Part shown: one piece after another, positions 8,857-17,436 of the stretch
How the letters are laid out: each line of letters opens with the position of its first letter
How positions within the stretch are numbered: the stretch's first letter is position 1
Source of the DNA: Methylocella tundrae
GTDB taxonomy: Bacteria; Pseudomonadota; Alphaproteobacteria; Rhizobiales; Beijerinckiaceae
DNA: 64,000 nt
Reading direction: 5' to 3'
NCBI RefSeq assembly: GCF_901905185.1
Contig: NZ_CABFMQ020000075.1
Span: 35,163 to 99,162, forward strand
The notes under the pieces: model-generated
Database searches by the model: none
The model's input: only the letters and a program-made list of their open reading frames with translations
Told to the model about the DNA's origin: nothing
Position numbers and translations under genes: made by a program

Positions 8857-9384
8857 CTAGCCTATGATGATTTTGATGTCGCTTGCGAATTTGTAGGGTG
8901 GCACCGCCAGATTGGCGGGCGCGGGTCCCTGCCGGATGCGGCCCGATTGATCGTAGACCGAACCGTGGCAGGGGCAGAAGAAGCCGCCGTCCCGGAACGG
9001 CCCCTCGTTCTTGAGCGGAACGCAGCCGAGGTGGGTGCAGATGCCGATGACGACGAGCCAGTCGGGTTTTTGCACCCGCGATTGATCCGTCGCGGGATCC
9101 CTCAGTTCGTTCAAAGGCACCGCGCGGACTTCTTTGACTTCGTCGGGCGTGCGATGCGACACGAAAATCGGCTTGCCGCGCCATTTGACGGTCAGGATCT
9201 GGCCTTCCGCTATGCCGCTGATGTCGACTTCGACCGAAGCCGCGGCCAAAGTCGTCGCGTCGGGGCTCATTTGGCTGATCAGCGGCCAAATCGCCGCAGC
9301 CGCTCCGACCGCGCCGACGGCGCCGGTCGCTATGAAGAGGAAATCTCTGCGGGTCGGTTCTTGCAACGTCGTAGTGACTGCCAT
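8857..9384 (-). CDS. petA: Rieske iron-sulfur subunit of the bc1 complex
   Basis: The Rieske protein passes electrons from quinol to cytochrome c1 across the periplasmic face. A twin-arginine type N-terminus (TRRDFLF at 11-17) precedes a hydrophobic anchor that stays uncleaved in this family. The 2Fe-2S ligands are C116 and H118 in CTHLGC and C137 and H140 in CPCHGS. C121 and C139 form the usual disulfide. The length of 175 residues is normal. It is first in the petABC operon, and trmL is transcribed divergently 183 bases away. Confidence 0.97.
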   Translation of the reverse strand: MAVTTTLQEPTRRDFLFIATGAVGAVGAAAAIWPLISQMSPDATTLAAASVEVDISGIAEGQILTVKWRGKPIFVSHRTPDEVKEVRAVPLNELRDPATDQSRVQKPDWLVVIGICTHLGCVPLKNEGPFRDGGFFCPCHGSVYDQSGRIRQGPAPANLAVPPYKFASDIKIIIG

Positions 9385-9567
9385 GACATCCTCGACTGGC
9401 GCTGCGTCCGCAAGTTCCGAACGCCTCTGCGCTACGCACTAATGAAGCGTAGGGAAAGAATCAACATCTCAGACTAAGGTGTGACGCTTCGACGCCGCTT
9501 TTTTTGGCATAAATAAATCATCATACTCGCGCCGGGCCGCCGGACGCCGAACCGGGAGCGCTCCATC

Positions 9568-10077
9568 ATGCCGGGAACTTCGCCAGCGCAATTGACCCTT
9601 GCGCTCTATCAGCCGGACATTCCACAGAACGCCGGAACGATCCTGCGCATGTGCGCTTGTCTCGGCTTTGGCGCCGCGATCATCGAGCCGGCCGGCTTTC
9701 CCGTCAGCGACCGCCACTTTCGCCGCGCCGGCATGGACTATCTCGATCATGTGGCGATCGCCCGTCACGCTTCGTTCAGCGCGTTCGACGCCTGGCGCCG
9801 CCGCGAGGGCGCGCGGCTCATCCTGCTGTCGACCAAGGCGAGCCTCGCCTATACGGAATTTCGCTTCGAGGCGGGAGACATTTTGCTGCTCGGACGCGAA
9901 TCGGCGGGCGCGCCGGAGGAAGTGCATCAGACCGCCGACGCGCGCCTTCTCATTCCGCTGCAAAACTCCATGCGATCGTTGAATGTCGCCGTCGCCGCCG
10001 CGATGGTCGCAGGAGAGGCGGCGCGGCAAATACAGATCGCGCGCCTGGCCGACGCCAATATCGCCGAACGCGGCTAA
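9568..10077 (+). CDS. trmL: tRNA (cytidine(34)-2'-O)-methyltransferase TrmL
   Basis: TrmL is a SPOUT-family RNA methyltransferase that modifies the wobble base of certain leucine tRNAs. At 169 residues it is the minimal single-domain form. The three family motifs are visible: PDIPQNAGTILR near residue 15, LLLGRESAGAPEEVH at about 110, and IPLQNSMRSLNVAVAAAM near 130, which forms the SAM-binding trefoil knot. It is divergent from petA and appears to be a single-gene unit. Confidence 0.92.
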   Translation: MPGTSPAQLTLALYQPDIPQNAGTILRMCACLGFGAAIIEPAGFPVSDRHFRRAGMDYLDHVAIARHASFSAFDAWRRREGARLILLSTKASLAYTEFRFEAGDILLLGRESAGAPEEVHQTADARLLIPLQNSMRSLNVAVAAAMVAGEAARQIQIARLADANIAERG

Positions 10078-10247
10078 CGCTGCGTCATCGTAGGGTCATG
10101 CAACGCCAGGCGCCTGCCGGGCGCGCGCCTTGGCGGGTGGGCGGGGGCCTCCGACAGCCTGACGCAATGTTCGAGACGCTCATGTGGACCCGTGGCGCAC
10201 AAGCCATCGGTTGATCCGGCGGTTCGCCGCCCGAATGGACGTTAAGT

Positions 10248-11783
10248 ATGAACACGCTCGACCCTTTACAGCAACGGCTCGAATTTATTGATTTTGACGC
10301 GAGGGAGCGCGCCGCGCTCCGCGCACTGAAGCCTCTGATCGAAAAATCGCTGCCGCCGATGCTCGTGGCCTTTTACGGGAAGATCCGAAGCACGCCGCAA
10401 ACGCGCGGCTTTTTCCGCGACGATGAGCATGCGGCGGCGGCCAAAGGCCGCCAGCAAGAGCATTGGCGGATCATCAGCTCAGCCGCCTATGATCAGACCT
10501 ATGTGCAAGCCGTGAGGGCGATTGGTCAGGTTCACGCGCGCCTCGGCCTTGAGCCGCGCTGGTATATTGGCGGCTACGCCCTCATCACCGCCGGTCTCAT
10601 TCGCGCCCTTGTAGCGGAGCATTGGCCGAGCTTGCTGCGGCGCTCGAAGCATGACGCCGCCGGCGTCGCAGGAGCGCTCTCCGCGCTCGTGAAGGCGGTG
10701 ATGCTCGATATGGATTATTCCATATCGAGCTATCTTGACGCCATTGATGCGGAGCGTCTTTGCGCGCAGGCGGCGCAACGCGACGCCGAGCAGAAGGCCG
10801 CGGCGGCGATGAACGCGACGGCCGCGGCGCTGAGGCATTTGGCGAATGGCGATCTCAAGGGGCGGATCGACGTCGATCTCGCGCCGGAATTTTCAGCCGT
10901 GAAGGCTGATTTCAACGCCGCCGTGGCGCAACTGCAAGACGCCATAGGCGCGGTGTCGAAGTCGGTCTCCGGCATCCGGCTGGGCGTTGAGGAGATTGCC
11001 CAGGCCTCTGAGGATCTATCGCGACGCACCGAGAGACAGGCTGCGAGCCTCGAACAGACCGCGGCGACGCTCGAGCAGTTGACCGCCAGCGTCAAGCAGA
11101 CCGCCAGCGGCGCGGGCGAAGCGGCGAAAGTCGTCGCCGCAATGAAGGCCGACGCCGCCGAATCCGGCGAGGTGGTCAAGCAGGCCGTCTCCGCGATGGG
11201 CGGGATCGAGGGGTCGTCGCAGCAAATCTCGAAGATCATCGGCGTCATCGATGAAATCGCGTTCCAGACCAATCTTCTGGCTCTTAACGCCGGAGTTGAG
11301 GCCGCGCGCGCGGGCGAAGCCGGCCGCGGCTTCGCAGTCGTCGCGCAGGAGGTCCGCGCGCTGGCTCAACGTTCGGCTGAAGCCGCCAGGGAGATCAAGC
11401 TCCTGATCGCATCGAGCGGGCAAGAAGTCGGCGTCGGCGTCGATCTCGTCCGCCAGACCGGCGATTCGCTGCAGAAAAATATCGACCAGATCGCGGGGGT
11501 CGATCGTCTTGTGGACGCGATCGCAATATCGGCCCGGGAGCAAGCGGCGAGCCTCAATGAGGTCAATATCGCCGTCAACCAGATGGATCAGCTGACGCAG
11601 CAGAATGCCGGCATGGTCGAGCAAGCCGCGGCCGCGACGCGCTCTCTCAGAGAGGAGACCGGCGAACTCTCCCGCCTCGTCGCGCGCTTTCGGATCGACG
11701 AGCCGAATCGCGCACGCGCGCAAGGCGACAAGCCGGCGGCGCAGCGGCCAAGGCTCGCGGCCTACGCCAGCGGCAAGACCTGA
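10248..11783 (+). CDS. Globin-coupled methyl-accepting chemotaxis protein (soluble oxygen sensor)
   Basis: This is a cytoplasmic chemoreceptor with a sensor globin, as in HemAT-type aerotaxis transducers. Residues 1-165 form the protoglobin domain, with H96 as the probable proximal heme ligand (GQVHARLGLEP) and downstream WYIGGY. A HAMP-like linker spans about 188-235. The methyl-accepting signalling domain occupies about 250-490, with the kinase-contact hairpin DEIAFQTNLLALNAGVEAAR and GRGFAVVAQEVRALAQRS. No transmembrane segment is seen. The 511 residues are standard. No che genes are adjacent, so it must feed a cluster elsewhere. Next on the same strand is oxygen-dependent hemF. The oxygen ligand is inferred from family. 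Confidence 0.93.
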   Translation: MNTLDPLQQRLEFIDFDARERAALRALKPLIEKSLPPMLVAFYGKIRSTPQTRGFFRDDEHAAAAKGRQQEHWRIISSAAYDQTYVQAVRAIGQVHARLGLEPRWYIGGYALITAGLIRALVAEHWPSLLRRSKHDAAGVAGALSALVKAVMLDMDYSISSYLDAIDAERLCAQAAQRDAEQKAAAAMNATAAALRHLANGDLKGRIDVDLAPEFSAVKADFNAAVAQLQDAIGAVSKSVSGIRLGVEEIAQASEDLSRRTERQAASLEQTAATLEQLTASVKQTASGAGEAAKVVAAMKADAAESGEVVKQAVSAMGGIEGSSQQISKIIGVIDEIAFQTNLLALNAGVEAARAGEAGRGFAVVAQEVRALAQRSAEAAREIKLLIASSGQEVGVGVDLVRQTGDSLQKNIDQIAGVDRLVDAIAISAREQAASLNEVNIAVNQMDQLTQQNAGMVEQAAAATRSLREETGELSRLVARFRIDEPNRARAQGDKPAAQRPRLAAYASGKT

Positions 11784-11923
11784 AGCCCGCCGGATGCGGC
11801 GGGTAGCTTCCAAAGACCTCGGCTTCGGGATATTCAACGCGGCGGCCGGCGGCGATTGGCGCTGCGGATAAGCCGGCGCGATCGCGGTGCGCTCCTGATC
11901 ATTCACGGGCGCGCGCGAGGGCA

Positions 11924-12880
11924 ATGAGCGAGCGATTTCAGGACGGCGCCGATTGGCGAAAGCCGGGGAAGGCTGGACGAATGGTTGAGTGCCAAATTGG
12001 CGAGAGCCGCCAGGCGCAGGCGCGCGCCTGGTTCGAGACATTGCAGCGCAAGATCATCGCCGGCTTTGAAAGCCTGGAAGACGACGCTCCGGGGCCGTTC
12101 GCCAAGCCCGGCATGGCGCCGGGACGTTTCGAGACCAAGCCCTGGCAAAGGGCGAATAATGGCGGCGGCGGCCTGATGGCGATCCTCAAGGGCCGCGTAT
12201 TCGAAAAAATGGCCGTCCACACCTCGACCGTGTTCGGGGCCTTCACGCCAGAATTCGCCAGGCAGATGCCGGGGGCAGAGGAGGATCCGCGCTTTTGGGC
12301 GTCCGGCGTTTCGTTGATCGCGCATCCATGGAATCCGAATGTCCCATGCGTTCACATGAACACGCGCTTTGTCGAAACCAGCAAGGCCTGGTTCGGCGGC
12401 GGCGCTGATCTCACGCCGGTCCTTGACCGGCGCCGGCTCCAGACCGACGCGGATGCCAAAGATTTCCACGCGGCCATGGCGCGCGCCTGCGAGGGCTCTG
12501 AGCCCCTCGCCGATTATGCGAAATTCAAGAATTGGTGCGACGATTATTTCTACCTGAAGCATCGCAATGAACCGCGCGGGATCGGCGGAATTTTCTACGA
12601 TTATCTCGAATGCCCGCTTGACGACGAAGAAAGATTCGCCAGGACGTTCGCTTTCACGCAAGCTGTCGGCCGCAGCTTTCTTTCGATTTACCCGGAACTG
12701 GTCCGCCGCAATTTCCATCTCGCCTGGACGCCGGAGGATCGATCTGAACAGCTCGTCCGGCGTGGGCGTTATGTCGAATTCAACCTTCTTTACGACCGGG
12801 GCACTATTTTCGGGCTGAAAACGGGCGGCAATGTCGAGGCGATCCTGTCGTCGATGCCGCCGCTTGTAAAATGGCCGTAA
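11924..12880 (+). CDS. hemF: Oxygen-dependent coproporphyrinogen III oxidase
   Basis: HemF oxidatively decarboxylates two propionates of coproporphyrinogen III, giving protoporphyrinogen IX in aerobic heme synthesis. The 318-residue protein shows the family blocks [60 protein letters not shown] and [18 protein letters not shown]. No transmembrane segment is expected; it acts as a cytoplasmic dimer. The N-terminus before residue 28 is poorly conserved, so the exact start is less certain than the rest. It follows the globin-coupled sensor by 140 bases on the same strand. Confidence 0.95.
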   Translation: MSERFQDGADWRKPGKAGRMVECQIGESRQAQARAWFETLQRKIIAGFESLEDDAPGPFAKPGMAPGRFETKPWQRANNGGGGLMAILKGRVFEKMAVHTSTVFGAFTPEFARQMPGAEEDPRFWASGVSLIAHPWNPNVPCVHMNTRFVETSKAWFGGGADLTPVLDRRRLQTDADAKDFHAAMARACEGSEPLADYAKFKNWCDDYFYLKHRNEPRGIGGIFYDYLECPLDDEERFARTFAFTQAVGRSFLSIYPELVRRNFHLAWTPEDRSEQLVRRGRYVEFNLLYDRGTIFGLKTGGNVEAILSSMPPLVKWP

Positions 12881-13034
12881 GTTTCGGGCTCGCGCGAGGC
12901 GACCGTCACGACGGCGACATGCGTTGAATTTAACGCAAGGGAGTCTGGCGCCGGGCTGCTGCGAGGAAACGCCGCGGCCCGTCGGCGCCGGGCAAATAGA
13001 GGCCGCATTTGCGCACAACATGGGAGGCAAGCCC

Positions 13035-13319
13035 TTGAGCGAGACCAGCATCGGCAGCGCGACTTTCGAACCAGGCGACATCGTTCAACTGAAGTCCTTT
13101 GGGCCGGCCATGACGGTCGTCTCCGTCGACGCCGAGGGCGTCCATGTGCTGTGGTATGGCGAAGCGACGGATGAACTGAAAACGCATGTCATCCCGGCGA
13201 TCGCACTCGAAAAAATCACCGTGCTCGATGAGGACGAGGATGAAGAAGACGAGGACGATGAGGACGACGATCGCAAGGGCAAGCAGGCTGGCAAGAAGAA
13301 GCGCCGCCGCGACGATTGA
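13035..13319 (+). CDS. YodC-like small protein (DUF2158) with acidic and basic tail
   Basis: This is a small cytoplasmic protein of the YodC/DUF2158 family, whose function is not established. The conserved part is FEPGDIVQLKSFGPAMTVV followed by VLWYGEATDELKTHVIPA. After it comes a run of about 15 acidic residues and then a Lys/Arg-rich tail (KKKRRRDD). I choose the TTG at 13035 because GGGAGG lies 7 bases before it. An ATG at 13020 (five residues longer) lies in front of that ribosome site rather than behind it. The protein is 94 residues from TTG. The charged tails resemble nucleic-acid-associated proteins, but this is only a resemblance. Confidence 0.75.
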   Translation: MSETSIGSATFEPGDIVQLKSFGPAMTVVSVDAEGVHVLWYGEATDELKTHVIPAIALEKITVLDEDEDEEDEDDEDDDRKGKQAGKKKRRRDD

Positions 13320-13397
13320 CCCATTTGGCCGGCGCGCATGAACAAAGCGCCATTGCGAGGCCGTTTCAAGTCTCGCGGGGGTGCGGCGCCGGCGCGT

Positions 13398-14087
13398 TCA
13401 AGTCAATGCAATGGTGGCTGCGTATTCGGCCGGAACTTCGAGCGATTCAACGCGCACCTGCGCCAGCGCGGGCGTGAAGCAATTGTGCTGAGGGTGGATG
13501 TCGAGCCTTTGCGGGCCTAATTCAACCAGAAAGTCCTTGAGATAGGCGGTTATTCCGACCCCGAATGCTTTGAGCACGGCTTCCTTGCATGTCCATATCT
13601 TGTAAAATGCGTCGAGTTGCGCCGCTCCCTCAAGGTTTTTAAGGAAGCGATGCTCGTCTTCGCAGAAAAAAGCCTCCGCCAGCGCGAGCTCGTCGATATT
13701 CTCGCGCATCAGCTCGATGTCGACGCCGATTGGACGCAGCGGCGACAGTCCAATCAGGGCCAGTGCGCTGGAATGCGACACGTTGAAATGCAAATCCTCT
13801 CGCCCCGCGAGGACGGGTTTGCCGAAAGGGCCGATCGTGAAGGCGAGATCTTCAGGCCGCCGGCCGCTCGCGTCGGCGAGCAGACGCCGAAGGGCGGCCC
13901 GCGTTAGCATGAAACGCGCGCGATCCTCCGCGCGATAGAACCGATTGGCTCGTGCGATTTCGTCGCCCGATAAGACAAGGGCCGACTCGGCGAGGTGAGC
14001 GCTTCCTCCAACGTCGACAAGCCAGAGCTCGACCGTCGCATCGGGACTCTCGATCTTTTGCAAACCGGCAGACGCTTTGTGCTGCAT
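13398..14087 (-). CDS. 4'-phosphopantetheinyl transferase, Sfp family
   Basis: This enzyme moves the phosphopantetheine arm of coenzyme A onto carrier proteins. The 229-residue length matches the Sfp type, which serves polyketide, peptide or secondary carrier domains, rather than the short AcpS type. Magnesium and CoA motifs are GVDIE (D123, E125) and KIWTCKEAVLKA (W165, K168, E169, K173), with FNVSHSSALAL before them. No synthase cluster is adjacent, so the acceptor is unknown. It is transcribed divergently from pyrD with about 170 bases between. Confidence 0.88.
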   Translation of the reverse strand: MQHKASAGLQKIESPDATVELWLVDVGGSAHLAESALVLSGDEIARANRFYRAEDRARFMLTRAALRRLLADASGRRPEDLAFTIGPFGKPVLAGREDLHFNVSHSSALALIGLSPLRPIGVDIELMRENIDELALAEAFFCEDEHRFLKNLEGAAQLDAFYKIWTCKEAVLKAFGVGITAYLKDFLVELGPQRLDIHPQHNCFTPALAQVRVESLEVPAEYAATIALT

Positions 14088-14258
14088 GAAGCTTTTCTGG
14101 GCGCCCTATTGGGAGAGAACTTTCAAGGAGCAGGAAGCCGCTTAACAAATATCCGATGAGACGCAATCACCGGAAATTTTTCATATTCCCGTGAAATCAG
14201 AAAATGATAGATCGGGTTCTCCACTGCGTTGCAACTGGCGCGTCAAGGAGTTTCAGCC

Positions 14259-15401
14259 ATCCACGTCGATCGTTCCCGCTGCATCGCGCTTTTAAGCGCG
14301 CTCGCGCAGCCCGTCATGTTCCGCCTCGATCCGGAGACCGCGCATAAAGCAGCGATCAAGGCGCTGGCGCGCCTGCCGCTTGCCGTTCTGGCGGAGCGGG
14401 ATGACGCGCGGCTTGCGGTCAAGGCGTTCGGTCTCGATTTTCCCAATCCGCTGGGGCTGGCGGCAGGCTTCGACAAGAATGGCGAGGCGGTCGACGCTGT
14501 CTTTAGGCTCGGCTTCGGCTTCACCGAGGCCGGTACGATCACGCCGCTGCCGCAACCCGGTAATCCGCGCCCGCGCCTGTTTCGACTCATGCGCGACGAG
14601 GCCGTCATCAATCGCTTCGGCTTCAACAGCGAGGGCGCGGCGGCCGTCGGCCAGCGTCTTGCGCGGCGCAAAGGCTCTGCCGCCGCGCAAAAGCCGGGCG
14701 TAATCGGAATCAACGTCGGCGCCAATAAGGAGAGCGCCGACCGCGCCGCCGATTATGTGCGCGCCATTGCTGCGCTCGCCGAGGTTGCGGATTATTTCAC
14801 GATCAACGTATCTTCGCCGAACACGCCAGGACTGCGCAATCTTCAGGAAGCGGACGCGCTCGACGATCTGCTTGCGCGCGTCGTCGCGGCTCGCGACGAG
14901 CAAAGGGAATTTTTTGGCCGTAAGCCGGTGCTTTTGAAAATTGCGCCGGATCTTTCGCTGACTGAACTTGATTCGATCGTCGCCCGCGCCAGGGCTCGCA
15001 GGATCGACGGCCTCATTATCTCCAATACGACGCTCTCGCGTCCGGCGACGCTTTTGGAGACGCAGACGGCAAAGCAGCAAGGCGGTCTTTCGGGGCGCCC
15101 GCTATTCGCATTATCGACACAGATGCTCGCCGCCGCGTTTCTGCGCGTCGAAGGCCAATTTCCCTTGGTCGGGGCCGGCGGCGTCGACAGCGCGGCGCGC
15201 GCCCTGGCCAAGATCGAGGCGGGCGCGAGCCTCGTTCAATTGTATTCGGCGCTTGTCTACAAGGGTCTCGGTCTCCCCGCGACGATCAAGCGCGGCCTTC
15301 TCGCAGCGTTGGAGCGCAGCGCCTATCCGACCCTTGCAGCCGCGGTTGGCGCATCGGCGAAAGATTGGGCGGCGGGAAAAATCGCAGCGGAAGACATCTG
15401 A
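14259..15401 (+). CDS. pyrD: Dihydroorotate dehydrogenase (quinone), class 2
   Basis: PyrD oxidises dihydroorotate to orotate in pyrimidine synthesis and passes electrons to the membrane quinone pool. Class 2 features are the N-terminal helix region before [16 protein letters not shown], then [24 protein letters not shown], the catalytic-serine block [14 protein letters not shown], and flavin-binding [19 protein letters not shown]. The start is odd. The best ribosome site (AAGGAG, 14245-14250) sits 8 bases before an in-frame ATC at 14259, and the N-terminus read from there fits the family. Upstream in-frame TTG (14229) and CTG (14235) lack a ribosome site. ATG at 14316 would remove the membrane helix. 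The body is certain, the start is not. Confidence 0.9.
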   Translation: MHVDRSRCIALLSALAQPVMFRLDPETAHKAAIKALARLPLAVLAERDDARLAVKAFGLDFPNPLGLAAGFDKNGEAVDAVFRLGFGFTEAGTITPLPQPGNPRPRLFRLMRDEAVINRFGFNSEGAAAVGQRLARRKGSAAAQKPGVIGINVGANKESADRAADYVRAIAALAEVADYFTINVSSPNTPGLRNLQEADALDDLLARVVAARDEQREFFGRKPVLLKIAPDLSLTELDSIVARARARRIDGLIISNTTLSRPATLLETQTAKQQGGLSGRPLFALSTQMLAAAFLRVEGQFPLVGAGGVDSAARALAKIEAGASLVQLYSALVYKGLGLPATIKRGLLAALERSAYPTLAAAVGASAKDWAAGKIAAEDI

Positions 15402-15424
15402 AACCGGGGCCTTGGAGCCAAAAC

Positions 15425-15820
15425 TCAGCGCTCTCCGCGCATGTTCAAAAGCCGCAGAACGAGCCAGATCGGCACGACGATCGCGGCGCCGACAAGGACA
15501 TAATCGAAAACCTCCCGGATGGCGTCGAAACCCATGCGATAGATGCGGTTGAAGAGATCGGTCAGCCCGCGAAAAATGTCGATCGGCCTGATGTCGAGCC
15601 ACATGAAGAGGGCGCCGACGATGAGGGAGACAAAAAAGAGGCGCAGAAAGACGCTGGCGGGGGAGCCCCCGAGAAAACGGTTGAGGGCGCTGCCCGAGCG
15701 CGGCGCGGCGGGCGAGCGCTGACCCGCCGTCCACCCTGGCGGCGGTTCTGGCGTCGAACGCGTCCACCCTGGCGGCGGTTCTGGCGTCGAACGCGTCGGA
15801 TCACTCATGCGGTCGGTCAT
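15425..15820 (-). CDS. Small two-helix membrane protein (DUF6460-like) with an N-terminal repeat
   Basis: The protein has 131 residues from an ATG at 15820, preceded by AAGGAG 5 bases upstream. The N-terminus holds two exact copies of an 11-residue unit (RSTPEPPPGWT). From about residue 45 comes LNRFLGGSPASVFLRLF, then a hydrophobic helix, DIRPIDIFR, an amphipathic stretch, and a second hydrophobic helix near the C-terminus ending RLLNMRGER. This arrangement resembles the DUF6460 membrane proteins of Hyphomicrobiales; the function is unknown. It converges on pyrD with 23 bases between stop codons. Confidence 0.7.
   Translation of the reverse strand: MTDRMSDPTRSTPEPPPGWTRSTPEPPPGWTAGQRSPAAPRSGSALNRFLGGSPASVFLRLFFVSLIVGALFMWLDIRPIDIFRGLTDLFNRIYRMGFDAIREVFDYVLVGAAIVVPIWLVLRLLNMRGER
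15729..15794. repeat. Perfect 33-bp tandem duplication
   Basis: Two identical 33-base units (15729-15761 and 15762-15794) lie head to tail inside the DUF6460-like gene. They preserve the frame and encode the doubled 11-residue PEPPPGW motif. Absence of any mismatch suggests a recent event. Confidence 0.9.
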
Positions 15821-16126
15821 TGCAACTCCTTTAGAGCATTTTTCCGTTCTCGGAGAAAACGAAAAATCGGATTTGCGCGGATCTTGGCGAATCGGCCGTG
15901 CGGCGCTCTGAACATGCCGCGCGATCGGACGCCGCACGCCATCATTCTCCGTTGACGCCGCAAGCCCGCGCGGGGCTTCGTATGCGCGCGGGCCAGCGAA
16001 GTTCGCTCAGCCCTTGGGTTTGCCGGGCCGGAAAATTGCTTTAGAGGAGTTCGGTGGAGTTCAAGCCTGCCGATGAGCGTGAGCGCAAAGAGGCGTTATC
16101 GCTCATTCGCCAAACAAGGATGAGAG
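15821..16126. other. Intergenic region with a relic palindrome before gpmA
   Basis: These 306 bases separate the divergent DUF6460-like gene and gpmA. A degenerate palindrome lies at about 15833-15876. It starts TAGAGCATTTTTCCG, like the repeat at 6393, and has complementary T-rich and A-rich arms. No gene or clear promoter was recognised in the rest. Confidence 0.45.
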
Positions 16127-16747
16127 ATGGATCGCATTCTCGTGCTCGTGCGCCACGGCCAGAGCGAATGGAATTTGAAAAACATCTTTACCGGCTGGAA
16201 AGATCCCGACCTGACGGATTTGGGGGTCGAGGAGGCCAGGATAGCAGGGCGCCGGCTCAAAACGGCGGGCGTCGGCTTCGACCTCGCGTTCACGTCGAAT
16301 CTGCTGCGGGCGAAACGGACGATGCGGCTTCTCCTTGACGAACTCGGCGCGCCGGATGTGCCGACGGCGAATAGTGTTGCGCTCAATGAGCGCGATTACG
16401 GCGATCTTTCGGGCCTCAACAAGGCTGAGGCGGTAAAGACATGGGGCCCGGAGCAGGTTCATATCTGGCGCAGATCCTATGACGTGCCGCCGCCCGGCGG
16501 CGAAAGCCTGAAGGACACGGTCGCGCGCGTTCTCCCTTATTATTGCCAGACCATCCTGCCGGCCGTGCTCGACGGGCGGCGCGTCATCGTCGTCGCGCAT
16601 GGCAATTCCTTGCGCGCGCTCATGATGGTGCTCGACAAATTGACCCCGGAGACGATTCCATCGATGGAGCTCGCGACCGGCATCCCCATATTATACCGGC
16701 TGAAGTCCGATTCGACCGTGGACAGCAAAGAGGTTTTGGCCGGCTGA
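16127..16747 (+). CDS. gpmA: 2,3-bisphosphoglycerate-dependent phosphoglycerate mutase
   Basis: GpmA interconverts 3- and 2-phosphoglycerate in glycolysis and gluconeogenesis. The phosphorylated histidine is H10 in VRHGQSEWN. The second catalytic histidine lies in [11 protein letters not shown], and the acidic residue in [12 protein letters not shown]. The 206 residues match the shorter alphaproteobacterial form, which lacks a loop present in the roughly 250-residue enterobacterial enzyme. It opens a tight same-strand run with alkB (30 bases later), a nitrilase and a peptide-binding protein. Confidence 0.95.
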   Translation: MDRILVLVRHGQSEWNLKNIFTGWKDPDLTDLGVEEARIAGRRLKTAGVGFDLAFTSNLLRAKRTMRLLLDELGAPDVPTANSVALNERDYGDLSGLNKAEAVKTWGPEQVHIWRRSYDVPPPGGESLKDTVARVLPYYCQTILPAVLDGRRVIVVAHGNSLRALMMVLDKLTPETIPSMELATGIPILYRLKSDSTVDSKEVLAG

Positions 16748-16777
16748 TCAAGCGATCCTGAAGGAGCGCCGACGATT

Positions 16778-17428
16778 TTGATGGAGGACTTGTTTCCAGC
16801 GTCACGAGTTGACGCCGAGCTCGCTCCCGGATTGATCCTCGCGCGCGGCTTTTTCGACGCCGCGGCTCAAAAACAGCTGGTCGCGGACGTCAAAGCCCTG
16901 GCCGCGCAATCGCCCTGGTATCGGCCGCGCATGCCGCGCTCAGGAAAGCCGTTTTCCGTCCAGATGACGAATTGCGGCGCGCTCGGATGGGTCTCCGATG
17001 TCGACGGCTATCGCTACCAGTCGCGCCATCCCGTGACGGGCGAGCCGTGGGCGCCCATTCCTGAACTGGCGATGGACGCCTGGAGCGCGCTTTCGTCCTA
17101 TCCGCATCCGCCGCAGGCGTGTCTTGTCAATCTCTACGACGCCGGCGCGCGCATGGGCCTGCATCAGGATAGCGACGAAGGGGATTTCTCCGCCCCGGTG
17201 GTTTCGATCTCGCTCGGCGACACAGCCATTTTTCGCTTTGGCGGGCGCAGCCGCGCCGATCCAACAAGAAGCGTCAAGCTCCATTCGGGCGACGTCGTCG
17301 TGCTCGGCGGCCCGTCCCGGCTCGCCTTCCACGGCGTTGACCGGATTCTCGCCGGCTCGTCGTCGCTGCTGCCGGGCGGGGGGCGCATCAATCTCACCCT
17401 GCGCGGGGTGACGAGGCCAATGCCTTAG
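16778..17428 (+). CDS. alkB: DNA oxidative demethylase AlkB
   Basis: AlkB is an Fe(II)/2-oxoglutarate dioxygenase that reverses N-alkyl damage on DNA and RNA bases. The iron ligands are H129 and D131 (LHQDSDE) with H185 (AFHGVDR). The 2-oxoglutarate-binding arginines lie in RINLTLR (203-209). NLYDAGARMGLHQD is the family hallmark. The 216 residues equal the typical bacterial enzyme. It sits 8 bases before the nitrilase gene and 30 bases after gpmA, so co-transcription is likely. No ada-type regulator is nearby. Confidence 0.94.
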   Translation: MMEDLFPASRVDAELAPGLILARGFFDAAAQKQLVADVKALAAQSPWYRPRMPRSGKPFSVQMTNCGALGWVSDVDGYRYQSRHPVTGEPWAPIPELAMDAWSALSSYPHPPQACLVNLYDAGARMGLHQDSDEGDFSAPVVSISLGDTAIFRFGGRSRADPTRSVKLHSGDVVVLGGPSRLAFHGVDRILAGSSSLLPGGGRINLTLRGVTRPMP

Positions 17429-17436
17429 AGGGTACG

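Noticed and set aside
15729..15794. Tandem 33-bp repeat considered as a CRISPR or regulatory iteron
   Set aside because: Only two units, no spacers, and the repeat is in frame within a coding sequence.
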